A model generated the notes under the pieces. The model was given only the letters and a program-made list of their open reading frames with translations, searched no databases and was not told the DNA's origin. Made by a program: the position numbers and the translations under genes. Shown piece by piece: positions 1-9,801 of a stretch of DNA of 64,000 nt (position 1 is its first letter; each line of letters opens with the position of its first letter). The DNA is from Photobacterium indicum (GTDB lineage Bacteria; Pseudomonadota; Gammaproteobacteria; Enterobacterales; Vibrionaceae): NCBI RefSeq assembly GCF_003026215.1, contig NZ_PYOC01000017.1, forward strand, positions 1 to 64,000, read 5' to 3'.

Positions 1-6
1 TGTCGC
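1..6 (-). tRNA. tRNA-Gly(GCC), 5' end only, cut by the window edge
   Basis: The first six bases match the 5' end of the complete tRNA-Gly at 185-260. The spacer that follows (7-37) closely matches the spacer after that gene (261-289). This is inferred to be a second tRNA-Gly copy truncated by the window edge. Confidence 0.7.
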
Positions 7-37
7 ATTTCTGGTCCTTGTCTCTCAACAAGTAAAT

Positions 38-114
<77 letters not shown>

Positions 115-184
115 TCCGATTTATATTCACCGTTAAAGTACGGTAACAACTTTCATCCCACAGCTTATCGCTATGAAATCAATT

Positions 185-260
185 TGGAGCGACACACGAG
201 GCTCGAACTCGTGACCTCAACCTTGGCAAGGTTGCGCTCTACCAGCTGAGCTAGTGTCGC
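185..260 (-). tRNA. tRNA-Gly(GCC)
   Basis: This is a 76-nt cloverleaf on the reverse strand, starting GCGACAC and ending GTGTCGCTCCA. The anticodon loop TTGCCAA gives GCC, which reads GGC/GGU glycine codons. It lies between the two initiator tRNA genes and is probably processed from the same transcript. Confidence 0.96.
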
Positions 261-289
261 ATCTCTGGTCCTTGTTTCTCAACAAGTTT

Positions 290-366
<77 letters not shown>

Positions 367-417
367 TCCGATTTTCACAAAAAGGAACAAACACGTTATT
401 CCCTTTCGAGGCTGCGC

Positions 418-445
418 ATTATACGAGGAAAAATGACGGATGCAA
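418..445 (-). promoter_or_regulatory. Promoter of the fMet/Gly tRNA operon
   Basis: On the minus strand there is a perfect -10 TATAAT (418-423), a weak -35 TTGCAT (440-445) and a 16-bp spacer. The -10 is followed by the GC-rich stretch GCGCAGCC. Such GC-rich discriminators are typical of stable-RNA promoters under stringent control. The regulatory meaning is inferred. Confidence 0.65.
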
Positions 446-495
446 TAGATCTAAATAAAAATCCGCACATTTTTCTTCAAGTGCTTATTTTACCA

Positions 496-1041
496 TCAAA
501 TAGTAAAGATATGCTCACGATAGTAGCGCAGTTCAGCTATTGAATCATGAATATCATCAAGCGCTAGATGACTGCCCTTCTTAGAAAACCCTTCAAGTAA
601 CTCTGGTTGCCAGCGTCGTGTTAACTCTTTAATCGTACTTACATCTAGATAGCGGTAATGAAAGTACTGCTCTAGCTCAGGCATATGCTTATATAAGAAA
701 CGACGATCTTGACCAATACTGTTGCCACAAATAGGTGATGCGCCTTTCGGAACCCACAGCTCTAAAAACGCAATAGTCTGTCGAATCGCATCTTCTTCCG
801 TAAACGTACTTTGACGAATGCGCTCAACCAAACCACTATTGGTATGTGTATTTGTGCACCAATCATCCATTTTAGCTAATTCAGCTTCAGACTGATGAAT
901 AGCTAAAACTGGACCTTCGGCTAAAATATTCAATTGAGCATCGGTCACGATAGTTGCGATTTCAATGATTTGATGGATTTCTGGATCTAAGCCAGTCATC
1001 TCTAAATCAACCCAAATAAGATTCTGATCGCTGATTGTCAT
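496..1041 (-). CDS. orn: Oligoribonuclease
   Basis: The 181-aa product is the full length of the Orn family, the 3'-5' exoribonuclease that finishes RNA decay by degrading di- and oligoribonucleotides, including pGpG from c-di-GMP turnover. The first exonuclease motif WVDLEMTGLDPE supplies the metal-binding Asp12 and Glu14. The C-terminal HLALDDIHDSIAEL carries the His-Asp pair of the DEDDh fold. It is divergent from rsgA, as in enterobacteria and vibrios. No oddities are seen. Confidence 0.97.
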   Translation of the reverse strand: MTISDQNLIWVDLEMTGLDPEIHQIIEIATIVTDAQLNILAEGPVLAIHQSEAELAKMDDWCTNTHTNSGLVERIRQSTFTEEDAIRQTIAFLELWVPKGASPICGNSIGQDRRFLYKHMPELEQYFHYRYLDVSTIKELTRRWQPELLEGFSKKGSHLALDDIHDSIAELRYYREHIFTI

Positions 1042-1120
1042 TCGATATTGCCTATTTTGTGACTAAACCATGTATCATACTTGGCTTATACTGAAAGCCA
1101 ACCAAACTGGCGATATTCTT

Positions 1121-2173
1121 GTGGCAAAAAAGAAAAAGCTGACTCAAGGGCAGAGCCGTCGCGTACGCTCTAACCAAAATAAACGACTAAATCGCGAAAA
1201 AGCCGAAGTCCAGTGGGATGAAGCGCTGCTTGAATCAGCCCGTGAGGGTCTGGTCATTACCCGTTTTGGTCAACATGCTGATGTCGAAGATCCTCAAACA
1301 GGGGTGATTCATCGTTGTAACCTACGTCGAAGTATTCAGAGTTTAGTCTCTGGTGATCGCGTGGTATGGCGTCCAGGTGTTGAAACATTACATGGTATTT
1401 CAGGTGTCGTAGAAGCCGTTCACAAACGTAAATCAGTACTAACTCGTCCTGATTACTACGATGGCGTTAAAGCTGTCGCAGCAAACGTAAACCGAATCAT
1501 CATTGTTTCGGCGATTTTACCTGAGCTATCACTCAATATTATCGACCGCTACTTGATTGCAGCCGAGACTGTCGGCATCGAACCTCTAATCGTATTAAAT
1601 AAAATCGATTTATTAGAACCAGATGTTCGCAAGCAAGTGGAAAAAACACTTTCTCTTTACCAAAAAGTCGGTTACGAGCTGCGTTATGTAAGCTCTGAAA
1701 CGGGTGAAGGTATGGAGGAATTAAAAAATGACCTTAAAGACCGAGTGAATATCTTTGCGGGTCAATCTGGTGTAGGTAAATCAAGTATGATTAATACCTT
1801 AATGCCAGAGGTGGAAGCTGAAATCGGGGATGTTTCTACAAACTCAGGTTTAGGCCAACACACCACAACTGCTGCTCGCCTTTACCATTTTGAAGGTGGG
1901 GGTGATCTTATTGACTCACCAGGCGTTCGTGAATTTGGTTTATGGCATTTAGAGACAGAACAAGTCACTAAAGCCTTTATTGAGTTTCGGGAGTATTTAG
2001 GTGGCTGTAAGTTCCGTGATTGTAAACACAATAACGATCCGGGCTGTTTAATTCGTGAAGCCGTTGACGCAGGAAAAATCAGCCGTGAACGCTTTAAGAG
2101 CTACCATAAAATAATCGAAAGCATGTCTGAAAACGTGGCAAATCGTCAGTTTTCTCGTAACAAGCCTAGCTAA
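1121..2173 (+). CDS. rsgA: Small ribosomal subunit biogenesis GTPase RsgA
   Basis: This circularly permuted GTPase helps 30S subunit maturation and has a low basal GTPase activity stimulated by the ribosome. A basic N-terminus is followed by an OB fold. The G4 motif NKID lies near residue 160, the P-loop GQSGVGKSS near 213-221, DSPG further on, and a C-terminal zinc knuckle CKFRDCKHNNDPGC near 295-308. The GTG at 1121 is chosen because the protein then begins VAKKKKLTQGQSRR, matching the family N-terminus. An ATG at 1070 would add 17 residues without family support. The length is 350 aa. Confidence 0.95.
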   Translation: MAKKKKLTQGQSRRVRSNQNKRLNREKAEVQWDEALLESAREGLVITRFGQHADVEDPQTGVIHRCNLRRSIQSLVSGDRVVWRPGVETLHGISGVVEAVHKRKSVLTRPDYYDGVKAVAANVNRIIIVSAILPELSLNIIDRYLIAAETVGIEPLIVLNKIDLLEPDVRKQVEKTLSLYQKVGYELRYVSSETGEGMEELKNDLKDRVNIFAGQSGVGKSSMINTLMPEVEAEIGDVSTNSGLGQHTTTAARLYHFEGGGDLIDSPGVREFGLWHLETEQVTKAFIEFREYLGGCKFRDCKHNNDPGCLIREAVDAGKISRERFKSYHKIIESMSENVANRQFSRNKPS

Positions 2174-2177
2174 AAAA

Positions 2178-2213
2178 GCTAACAGCCTCTACCGTATCGT
2201 AGAGGCTGTTAGC
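2178..2213 (+). terminator. Hairpin downstream of rsgA
   Basis: A perfect 15-bp stem (2178-2192 with 2199-2213) with a 6-nt loop starts four bases after the rsgA stop. The T-tract after it is poor, so it may protect the 3' end or be a weak terminator. Confidence 0.6.
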
Positions 2214-2381
2214 TCTTCATTCGTTATGCAATAACGCCGTCTTAGAACAAAGCCTCATACTTAGACCTAATTAACTGACTTTTTAACGACTTTTAGGTAA
2301 TATTCTCGGTTCGAGTTATTCCTATATGTTAAAAAGAATAACTAGACTGTTGATTAATTGATACTTTCTGGATACCACACT

Positions 2382-3257
2382 GTGCTTGATAATATTAAAA
2401 TTGGCCTGCAATATTGCACCCCAAAACATGCTTTAACCCGTTTAGTAGGCAAACTGGCTTCATTAGAAGCAGGAAAGCTAACTACCGCGATCATTCGTTG
2501 GTTTATCGGTCAGTACAAAGTTGATATGTCTGAAGCGCGAAACCCAGATCCAGCAGCTTATTCAACATTTAACAACTTTTTTGTTCGAGAGCTAAAGGAA
2601 GGTGCTCGTCCAATTAATAGCGATGACAGCATCATAAGTCACCCTGCTGATGCTTGTGTTAGCCAATTAGGACCGATTAAAGAAGGTCGCTTATTCCAAG
2701 CTAAAGGGCATTATTTTGATGCTTGTGAATTATTAGGTGGTGATAAAGCACTGGCTGAAGAATTTATTGGCGGTGATTTTGCTACGCTTTACTTATCACC
2801 GCGTGATTACCACCGTGTACACATGCCGTGTGATGGCACATTGCGCCAAATGATTTACGTGCCAGGCGATTTATTCTCAGTAAATCCACTTACAGCACAA
2901 AATGTACCGAATCTATTTGCACGTAATGAGCGTGTCGTCTGTATTTTTGATACGGCACATGGCCCTATCGCTCAAGTACTTGTAGGTGCAACGATTGTCG
3001 GCAGCATAGAAACCGTTTGGGCTGGCACAGTTACCCCACCAACAGGCCCTGAGGTTCGTCGTTGGGATTACCCAGCAACAGGTGCACAAGCCATTGTATT
3101 GAAAAAAGGCCAAGAGATGGGTCGCTTCAAACTGGGCTCTACGGTAATTAATTTATTCCCGAAAGATATGGTACGTTTTGTTGAAACCATGAAACCAGAA
3201 CAACCAACACGCATGGGTGAACCTTATGCCGAGTTGGACAATTCTGAGAAAGAGTAA
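2382..3257 (+). CDS. psd: Phosphatidylserine decarboxylase proenzyme
   Basis: The enzyme makes phosphatidylethanolamine from phosphatidylserine at the inner membrane. It is a pyruvoyl enzyme that cleaves itself. The self-cleavage motif GRFKLGSTVINLF is present, and Ser253 would become the pyruvoyl group. FFVRELKEGARPI, YLSPRDYHRVHMP and NVPNLFARNERV are family blocks. The GTG at 2382 is chosen because MLDNIKIGLQY then aligns with the E. coli N-terminus MLNSFKLSLQY and places the cleavage Ser one residue from E. coli Ser254. A TTG at 2358 is possible but less likely. The length is 291 aa. It follows rsgA, as in many gammaproteobacteria. Confidence 0.95.
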   Translation: MLDNIKIGLQYCTPKHALTRLVGKLASLEAGKLTTAIIRWFIGQYKVDMSEARNPDPAAYSTFNNFFVRELKEGARPINSDDSIISHPADACVSQLGPIKEGRLFQAKGHYFDACELLGGDKALAEEFIGGDFATLYLSPRDYHRVHMPCDGTLRQMIYVPGDLFSVNPLTAQNVPNLFARNERVVCIFDTAHGPIAQVLVGATIVGSIETVWAGTVTPPTGPEVRRWDYPATGAQAIVLKKGQEMGRFKLGSTVINLFPKDMVRFVETMKPEQPTRMGEPYAELDNSEKE

Positions 3258-3274
3258 CAAGTTAACAGTTTTAG

Positions 3275-3303
3275 AAAAAAGGGGCGCCTAGCGCCCCTTT
3301 TTT
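3275..3303 (+). terminator. Intrinsic terminator of psd
   Basis: The stem AAAAAAGGGGCGC / GCGCCCCTTTTTT has a 3-nt loop and an A-tract/T-tract on either side. It lies 18 bases after the psd stop. Confidence 0.92.
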
Positions 3304-3392
3304 AATGCGAAAAATTGACCATATCGAGGATTATTCACGCATTCCAATAGTATGCTGATTTGTAATTATTTTAATAAAGGCAAACTCATCAT

Positions 3393-4808
3393 ATGGAAAG
3401 ATTATCAGTATCGCTGTTCGTAAAGCTGCTCGTTGCTTTCGGGGTTCCCCTCGGTATTTTGATGATCCCTATCGATGCCATTCCCATCGAAGGTCTTACC
3501 CTTATTCAACATCGCCTTCTCGCTATTTTTGCACTAGCAGCCTTACTTTGGGTGCTTGAGCCCGTTCCCGTGTTTGCCACGTCTATATTGATCATTGCCT
3601 TAGAGCTGATCATGATTTCAGATAAGGGGCTGCACTTATTCCGAACGCCACCAACGGGGCATGAAATGGGCGAGGTGATGCTATATACCGATATTTTCGG
3701 TGCTTTCTCTTCGCCTATTATTATTCTTTTTATGGGCGGATTTTCTTTAGCCATTGCCGCTTCTAAATATGAACTTGATAACAACCTCGCCCGCGTTTTG
3801 CTCAAGCCCTTCGGTACTGAACCTCGATACATCATGCTGGGGTTAATGCTGATTACGGCCGTGTTCTCCATGTTTATGTCTAATACCGCAACAACCGTTA
3901 TGATGCTGGCGCTATTAGCCCCCATTGTCGCCTCGGTACCTAAAGGAGATATAGGGATTAAAGCCTTAGTATTGTGTATCCCTATTGCAGCCAATACTGG
4001 TGGCATGGCCACTCCAATTGGTACACCACCTAACGCCATCGCACTGCAATACTTAACCGGTGATAACAGTATTAGTTTTCTAGGTTGGATGATGTTTGGT
4101 TTGCCTTTTGTCATCGCACAGCTCGCATTTGCTTGGTGGTTATTGCAAAAGCTATTCCCGTCAACTCAGAAGCGCATGGTATTAAAGTTAGAAGGTACAT
4201 TCCAAAAAAGCTGGCAGGCCATTGTGGTATATATCACTTTTGCAATGACCATTATTTTATGGATGACCACAGCACTACACGGCATGAATACCTATGTGGT
4301 CTCGATTATTCCTCTCGCTGTATTTACCTTAACGGGCATCATGGGCAAAGAAGAGATCAAGCTCATTAACTGGGATGTACTGTGGCTCGTTGCAGGGGGA
4401 ATCGCGATAGGCCTGGGATTAGATAAAACGGGCTTAGCATCGGCTTTAGCTCACTCCATCGACTATGATTCACTCTCGCCAATCGCCGTAGTATTAACCC
4501 TCTCCATGATTTGTTGGTTAATGGCTAACTTCATGTCTAACACTGCTACTGCCAACTTATTAATGCCCATTGCAGCTGCAGTTGCCGCTTCAATGGAAAG
4601 CTTGGCATCAATCGGTGGATTACAAGGTGTGCTTGTAGTCGTCGCATTCTCGGCATCACTCGGTATGATCTTACCTGTCTCTACCCCACCCAATTCACTG
4701 GCTTATTCAACTGGCTTAATTGAAAGTAAAGACATGGCAAAAACCGGAATTATCATTGGCCTAGTGGGTCTGGCTATCGTATACGCTGCTGCACTCATTA
4801 TTACGTAA
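3393..4808 (+). CDS. DASS-family (SLC13-type) sodium:anion symporter
   Basis: This 471-aa membrane protein has about a dozen hydrophobic segments. It carries the two repeat signatures of the divalent-anion:Na+ symporter family, MSNTATTVMM in the first half and MSNTATANLL in the second. Each is paired with a TPPN turn (GTPPNAIAL and STPPNSLAYS) of the substrate and sodium sites. The family takes up di- and tricarboxylates or sulfate with sodium. Substrate cannot be told from sequence, although the SNT motif is typical of dicarboxylate carriers such as VcINDY. The ATG at 3393 has an AAAGG ribosome site. It is a single-gene unit between two terminators. Confidence 0.88.
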   Translation: MERLSVSLFVKLLVAFGVPLGILMIPIDAIPIEGLTLIQHRLLAIFALAALLWVLEPVPVFATSILIIALELIMISDKGLHLFRTPPTGHEMGEVMLYTDIFGAFSSPIIILFMGGFSLAIAASKYELDNNLARVLLKPFGTEPRYIMLGLMLITAVFSMFMSNTATTVMMLALLAPIVASVPKGDIGIKALVLCIPIAANTGGMATPIGTPPNAIALQYLTGDNSISFLGWMMFGLPFVIAQLAFAWWLLQKLFPSTQKRMVLKLEGTFQKSWQAIVVYITFAMTIILWMTTALHGMNTYVVSIIPLAVFTLTGIMGKEEIKLINWDVLWLVAGGIAIGLGLDKTGLASALAHSIDYDSLSPIAVVLTLSMICWLMANFMSNTATANLLMPIAAAVAASMESLASIGGLQGVLVVVAFSASLGMILPVSTPPNSLAYSTGLIESKDMAKTGIIIGLVGLAIVYAAALIIT

Positions 4809-4818
4809 CCGTTAAAAT

Positions 4819-4847
4819 AATGGGGAGAAGAATCATTTCTCCCCATT
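4819..4847 (+). terminator. Hairpin after the DASS transporter
   Basis: A 10-bp stem AATGGGGAGA / TCTCCCCATT lies 10 bases after the stop. The following T-tract is weak. Confidence 0.55.
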
Positions 4848-5074
4848 TGGATTCCTCGTGTTTCACTCGCTCTGCTAAATTTGACTGCATATCACACTTC
4901 CTGTTAGCCACCTTATGATATTGACTTGTTTTTGCTTTTTATCATTAAGTTATATTTCACTTCTGCCGATAATCTCTGTGATTCATATTGCAATAAATAT
5001 AACGACAAGAACGTTAGACGTTTTTAAACCTATACATCTGCCGTTACCTGTCGACATCATGCAGAGATTTTTTT

Positions 5075-6958
5075 ATGAGATATACGATCAAGTTTAAAAT
5101 CCAAATAGCGATTGCGACTATTATTGCCGCCGTCAGCACTGTACAAGCTTGGATTTCAATAAACCAACTAAAGCAAGAAACGACCACCGAAATCAGCCGT
5201 CAAATGACAGATATTGGTGAAGCTACCAGCCGCTACATCAGTAATTGGCTAGATACGCGCAGCGACATGATGCTAGCGAATGAACCATTGATTGCGAGCG
5301 AAAATAATATCGATCGCGAACTACTCTTAACCAAACGTGCAGGGCACTTTCTGTCGGTTTATGCTGGATTTTCAGATGGTAGTATTGCTTACGGTGATAA
5401 ATCGGAAGATTGGCCAGCAGATTATGATCCGCGTACTCGCCCTTGGTATAAAGATGCAACCACAGAAAACAAGTTAGTACTTACTGACCCGTACAAAGAC
5501 TTCGATGGCAGTATTGTCGTAAGTTTTGCTAAAGCATTCCGTGGGACAAATACAGGGGTCTTGGCTGCTGATTTAACGGTTAATCATATTATCGACCAAG
5601 TACTCAGCCTAGAGTTGAATCACGATGGGTTTGCTTTTTTAATTGACGGTAATAACCGTATTGTCGCGTATCGCGATGAAGCATTAAGTCAGCAACCACT
5701 TGCTCAGCTTGATAGTGAGCTCACACCTGACCTTATCCGCAAGTTGCAAAATGACAACACCATTCATACCTTCACTCTAGACAGTGAAAACAGCGATAAG
5801 ATGATTTTTGTCACTCCGATCGCAGGTACGGATTGGACACTGGGTATTATCGAGGATAAATCCTTGGCATTCGCCTCGATTACCGAACAAATGAAATTTC
5901 TGGTTCTGGCATCGCTAGGGCTTTACATCATCATTTCAATTATTGCGACACTTACCATTAATAACTTACTTCGCCCGCTGAATAACTTAAATAAATCAGT
6001 AAGCCAATTAGCCCAAGGCAGTGGTGATCTAACACAACGCATTGAAATTGAGCGCATGGATGAAATCGGTGAGCTTGCTGACAGCATGAATCGATTTTTA
6101 TCGCAGCTACAGGCGATGATTAAAGATGCAGTGGCGCACTCACACACCCTAAGTGAATACGCAGATACCTCATCAAAGCAAACCATACTGGCTTCTCAGA
6201 AAGTCGCCGAGCAGCAAAATGATGTGAATCAAATCGCCACCGCGATTCATGAAATGTCGGCAACTTCGGGCGAAGTGGCTAGTCATGCTGAAATGACTGC
6301 CGCCGCCGCACAGGCATCGACAAATGCATGTGATGAAGGTCAGCACGTTATCGGGCAAAACCGTGATGCGATTACAATGCTAGCCAATCAAGTACAAGAA
6401 GCTGCAACGGTTATTCATGAGCTCGAAAGCAACGCACAAGGTATCAACCAAATTCTGTCGACCATTCAAGGTATCGCCGAGCAAACGAACCTACTGGCAC
6501 TCAATGCCGCGATTGAAGCAGCACGAGCTGGAGAGCAAGGGCGAGGCTTTGCTGTGGTGGCAGATGAAGTGCGTGTATTAAGTAAGCGTACTCATGATTC
6601 GACCGAAGAAATTCGTAGCATGATTGACACCTTGCAAAAGAATACTCACCAAGCCGTCAATAGCATGCAAACCAGTACCGAACTGGCAGATAAAAGCGTG
6701 GGGTATGCAGAAGAAGCCAACCAGAGCCTGTGTAAAATTACCGACGCGATTACTGAAATTTCCGATATGGCGACTCATATTGCTAGCGCCGCAGAAGAAC
6801 AACGCGCCGTTAGCGAAGATATCAGCCGTAATACCCAGGCGATTAAAGATGTCTCTGACCATTTAGCGAATCAAACCATTGATGTAAGCCAAAGCGCACA
6901 AAAAATTAGTGATTCTGCAGGGGCTATGCGACAAGATATGTCTCGCTTTAAGGTGTAA
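5075..6958 (+). CDS. Methyl-accepting chemotaxis protein with dCache sensor
   Basis: This 627-aa transmembrane chemoreceptor has TM1 at about residues 7-27, a large periplasmic dCache domain to about 270, TM2 at about 272-297, a HAMP domain, then the cytoplasmic signalling coiled coil. The invariant tip GIAEQTNLLALNAAIEAA is near residue 465. The sensor contains YDPRTRPWYKDA followed by LTDPYKD. This layout (R, W, Y, then a second Y and D) resembles the amino-acid binding motif of dCache receptors such as Vibrio Mlp24. An amino-acid ligand is therefore plausible but inferred. No C-terminal NWETF-type pentapeptide is seen. It is monocistronic. Confidence 0.93.
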   Translation: MRYTIKFKIQIAIATIIAAVSTVQAWISINQLKQETTTEISRQMTDIGEATSRYISNWLDTRSDMMLANEPLIASENNIDRELLLTKRAGHFLSVYAGFSDGSIAYGDKSEDWPADYDPRTRPWYKDATTENKLVLTDPYKDFDGSIVVSFAKAFRGTNTGVLAADLTVNHIIDQVLSLELNHDGFAFLIDGNNRIVAYRDEALSQQPLAQLDSELTPDLIRKLQNDNTIHTFTLDSENSDKMIFVTPIAGTDWTLGIIEDKSLAFASITEQMKFLVLASLGLYIIISIIATLTINNLLRPLNNLNKSVSQLAQGSGDLTQRIEIERMDEIGELADSMNRFLSQLQAMIKDAVAHSHTLSEYADTSSKQTILASQKVAEQQNDVNQIATAIHEMSATSGEVASHAEMTAAAAQASTNACDEGQHVIGQNRDAITMLANQVQEAATVIHELESNAQGINQILSTIQGIAEQTNLLALNAAIEAARAGEQGRGFAVVADEVRVLSKRTHDSTEEIRSMIDTLQKNTHQAVNSMQTSTELADKSVGYAEEANQSLCKITDAITEISDMATHIASAAEEQRAVSEDISRNTQAIKDVSDHLANQTIDVSQSAQKISDSAGAMRQDMSRFKV

Positions 6959-6996
6959 TAATCACGTAAATCACCACTGTTATCGCACTGTCAAAG

Positions 6997-7030
6997 CGCC
7001 CAAATTATTCATTATAGTTTGGGCGTTTTT
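6997..7030 (+). terminator. Intrinsic terminator after the dCache MCP
   Basis: The 8-bp stem CGCCCAAA / TTTGGGCG is followed directly by TTTTT, about 40 bases after the stop. Confidence 0.8.
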
Positions 7031-7247
7031 CTACCTCGTTCACCTTTCATTTCAGTGTTATTACTTTATTCCTGTGAACTTTGATTTCGTTTATACGGGC
7101 ATAAAACTTCAATTTGCGGAAGTGAGTACACATTTTTCTGTGCGATATTATTGCTAGCTCTTAATCTCTGCTTAAATTAAAGGCATTGGCTAAGTGATAT
7201 AACATCTGTTGGTAAGATATCCCATTACATAAGAAGAGGAACTCTCA

Positions 7248-7973
7248 GTGAAAAAAAGAACACTGCACATACTAGCATTCGCAATAATGACCACATGGGC
7301 AACAACAAGCTATGCTGCTGAATGGAGTTATACTGGCGAGCATGGCACTGAACACTGGGGAGAGTCATTCGCAACCTGTGGTGAAGGGGTAAATCAAACA
7401 CCGATTGATATTAACCAAACAACCCAAGCAGAGCTTGCACCGTTGCATATTGATTACGAGGGTAAGGTGATCGAACTCGTGAACAATGGCCACACTATTC
7501 AAGCTAATTTGACCGGCAAAAATACATTAACGGTTGATGGGAAAACCTTCGAACTAAAACAGTTTCATTTTCATACCCCTTCAGAAAACTACTTAAAGGG
7601 TAAGCAATATCCGCTGGAGGCGCACTTTGTACATGCTACAGACAAAGGCGAATTGGCGGTTGTTGCCGTGATGTTTGACCTTGGCCCTCGTAGTAACAGC
7701 GAGCTCAGCACGCTACTGGCGTCAATTCCAGGTAAGGGGCAAACAGTCGCACTAAAAGAAGCACTCAACCCTGCCGATTTACTGCCAAGAGATCGCGAAT
7801 ACTACCGCTTTAATGGCTCGTTAACGACACCACCTTGCAGTGAAGGAGTACGTTGGTTTGTGATGCAAGAGCCACAAACCAGCTCAAAAGTACAAACTGA
7901 AAAATTACAGGAGATGATGGGGAATAATGCGCGTCCGTTACAACCACTTAATGCACGTCTGATCTTAGAATAA
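7248..7973 (+). CDS. Periplasmic alpha-class carbonic anhydrase
   Basis: This enzyme hydrates CO2 to bicarbonate in the periplasm. A Sec signal peptide (residues 1-23, cut after SYA) precedes the alpha-CA fold. Zinc ligands are His107 and His109 in FHFHTPSE and His126 in EAHFVH. The loop TTPPCSEGVRW is also diagnostic, and Cys44 can pair with its Cys as in bacterial alpha enzymes. The length of 241 aa is normal. The start is GTG at 7248, supported by AAGAGGA at 7234-7240. The family is known from marine Vibrio and Photobacterium species. It is a single gene with no obvious partner nearby. Confidence 0.95.
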   Translation: MKKRTLHILAFAIMTTWATTSYAAEWSYTGEHGTEHWGESFATCGEGVNQTPIDINQTTQAELAPLHIDYEGKVIELVNNGHTIQANLTGKNTLTVDGKTFELKQFHFHTPSENYLKGKQYPLEAHFVHATDKGELAVVAVMFDLGPRSNSELSTLLASIPGKGQTVALKEALNPADLLPRDREYYRFNGSLTTPPCSEGVRWFVMQEPQTSSKVQTEKLQEMMGNNARPLQPLNARLILE

Positions 7974-8371
7974 AAAGCAGGATAGAACCGGTGTGTGTAT
8001 ACATAACAAGGATGGTTATGGGATACGAAGGCAGGCACTAGCTACTGCGATGTCGGCATGATTGTATTGTTATCGTAAAAACCGCCAATACGTAACTGAT
8101 AACCATTTGCATTTAAAGTATAGGTTGTTTATACTCTTTCCTATTGCGATAAAGCACCTTGAAATCCTAATCATACACTGCTGTGCAATAACAAAAAGTT
8201 TTGAACAAATTGTCAAAACAGCCCCTTCTGACAAAGGGTTGGTAAAGACTAGCTGGTTCCCCCGATCTTTCTGCCTAGTGTAAAGAGATAAAGCCCGCAT
8301 TATTCTGACTTTGGTGCGGCATGTTGGCCCATTTTATATTTATCTCGTCACCGATAAATATAAAGTCAGAC
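7974..8371. other. Intergenic region with no convincing gene
   Basis: About 400 bases lie between the carbonic anhydrase stop and the epmA terminator. Short open frames occur on both strands (for example 8062-8283 and 8070-8300), but they overlap each other, lack good ribosome sites and have no recognisable product. I see no strong hairpin here. Confidence 0.5.
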
Positions 8372-8399
8372 AAAAAAGCGCAGCTAATCGCTGCGCTTT
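8372..8399 (-). terminator. Intrinsic terminator of epmA
   Basis: Read on the minus strand, the 9-bp stem AAAGCGCAG / CTGCGCTTT runs into TTTTTT. It lies about 60 bases downstream of the epmA stop. Confidence 0.85.
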
Positions 8400-8461
8400 C
8401 GTCGTTTATACAGCCACTCAATAACACCACCCAGCCCCACTAACGATCAATATCTAATATA

Positions 8462-9433
8462 TCAGGCAATATCGATCGGAAATGCAGTTACCTGATCAAT
8501 ATGATCCAGCTTTAATGCAAGCATGATCAAACGATCAACCCCCAGAGCAACACCCGCACAGTCAGGAAAGCCTGCACGCAACGCTTCAATAAGATGCAAA
8601 TCAATAGGTTGTGGTTTTAATCCCATACCAATACGCTTCATATTATCTTGTTCAAAACGTACAAGTTGCTCATCGCCATTGGCTAACTCATGAAAACCAT
8701 TCGCCAGTTCGATCCCTTTAAAATACACCTCAAAACGTTCAGCAACACGGTTATCAGTTGGGTTGATTTGTGCCAACGCAGCTTGAGAGGCTGGAAAGTC
8801 ATAAACAAAAGCAGGAACCTGCTGCCCTATTTTGCCTTCAACACCGATGCTGAATAATAACTGCAGTAAAGTATCGCGATCCTGTTCAGGATCGGCAATA
8901 TCAGCCAAACCTAGTGTACGTGCTACGCCTTTCAGCTGGTCCATTGTCCCTTCTAAAGGGCATACACCAAGCACTTGAATGAAGGCTTGTTGATAGCTCA
9001 TGCGCTCAGCTTTATCGCACTGCAATACCAGTTGTAGCAGCTCATCCATTTCACCCATCAAATCATGGTGATCAAAATCAGGTCGATACCATTCCAGCAT
9101 TGTAAACTCAGGGTTGTGGTAGCGCCCCGACTCTTCATTGCGAAATGACTTACAAATCTGATAGATAGGGCCACTTCCAGCCGATAAAAGACGCTTCATA
9201 TGAAACTCAGGGCTGGTCATCATATACAGCGTCTGCCCCCCAGCAAAACCCGGGCCGACGAATTCTGTTTGGAAAGTATGCAGATGCACATCAGTCACCG
9301 TCGCCTGGCTCATCGCCGGCGTATCGACTTCGATAACGCCTTTGCCAGCAAAGAAATCACGGATGGAGGAGAGAACAGCTGCACGTTGTTTAAGCTGCTT
9401 TATAGAAGCCGTTGGTTGCCAAGGCTGAGACAT
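8462..9433 (-). CDS. epmA: EF-P beta-lysine ligase EpmA
   Basis: This 323-aa class II lysyl-tRNA-synthetase paralogue lacks the anticodon-binding domain and attaches (R)-beta-lysine to Lys34 of EF-P. The synthetase motifs are visible: SFRNEESGRYHNPEFTMLEWY (motif 2) and GVALGVDRLIMLAL (motif 3). The ATG at 9433 (MSQPWQPTASI) matches the family N-terminus and follows an AAAGAAGAAT ribosome site. An in-frame start at 9517 would add 28 unlikely residues. It is divergent from frdABCD, the arrangement found in E. coli. Its substrate EF-P and partner EpmB are encoded about 6 kb away. Confidence 0.95.
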   Translation of the reverse strand: MSQPWQPTASIKQLKQRAAVLSSIRDFFAGKGVIEVDTPAMSQATVTDVHLHTFQTEFVGPGFAGGQTLYMMTSPEFHMKRLLSAGSGPIYQICKSFRNEESGRYHNPEFTMLEWYRPDFDHHDLMGEMDELLQLVLQCDKAERMSYQQAFIQVLGVCPLEGTMDQLKGVARTLGLADIADPEQDRDTLLQLLFSIGVEGKIGQQVPAFVYDFPASQAALAQINPTDNRVAERFEVYFKGIELANGFHELANGDEQLVRFEQDNMKRIGMGLKPQPIDLHLIEALRAGFPDCAGVALGVDRLIMLALKLDHIDQVTAFPIDIA

Positions 9434-9800
9434 AGCATTCTTCTTTATAAGTAGTCGATCGTCTGTTGGCATAATATCAAAGCAAAGAACGGTCAACACG
9501 CCAAAAAACATAACCACCTGAAATAAAACAGATTAATTATTTGCGTCATATTATGAACAGAATGCTACCGATTGTTGCATATTAACTTCAAAAGAACATA
9601 CCCATTACCAACCACTAACTAACATAAAAATAACCATTCCAGCATAAATTCAACATTTAAGTTCTTTGCCATACCTCATTTGTTTTAGTTTATTTTTATT
9701 ATTAGGGACTTAGCACCAAAATTAGAAACACATAAGTAATGAGCTAGAAACAATTAACACAAAATAAAACGGTTAATTAACATTCATAAAACATTACATT
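9434..9800. other. AT-rich epmA/frdA intergenic region
   Basis: This stretch lies between the divergent epmA and frdA genes, upstream of the CRP/FNR-like site at 9802-9817. It is strongly AT-rich with several A-tracts. I see no open reading frame worth reporting and no strong hairpin. It presumably holds the epmA promoter. Confidence 0.5.
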
Positions 9801-9801
9801 T

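Noticed and set aside
3506..4114. 202-codon open frame opposite the DASS transporter
   Set aside because: It mirrors the hydrophobic codons of the real transporter and has no family resemblance or start signal.
4915..5097. 60-codon hydrophobic frame ahead of the first chemoreceptor
   Set aside because: It overlaps the receptor start in another frame and looks like AT-rich promoter DNA.
8062..8300. Overlapping open frames on both strands after the carbonic anhydrase gene
   Set aside because: The two frames exclude one another, neither has a ribosome site, and neither product is recognisable.
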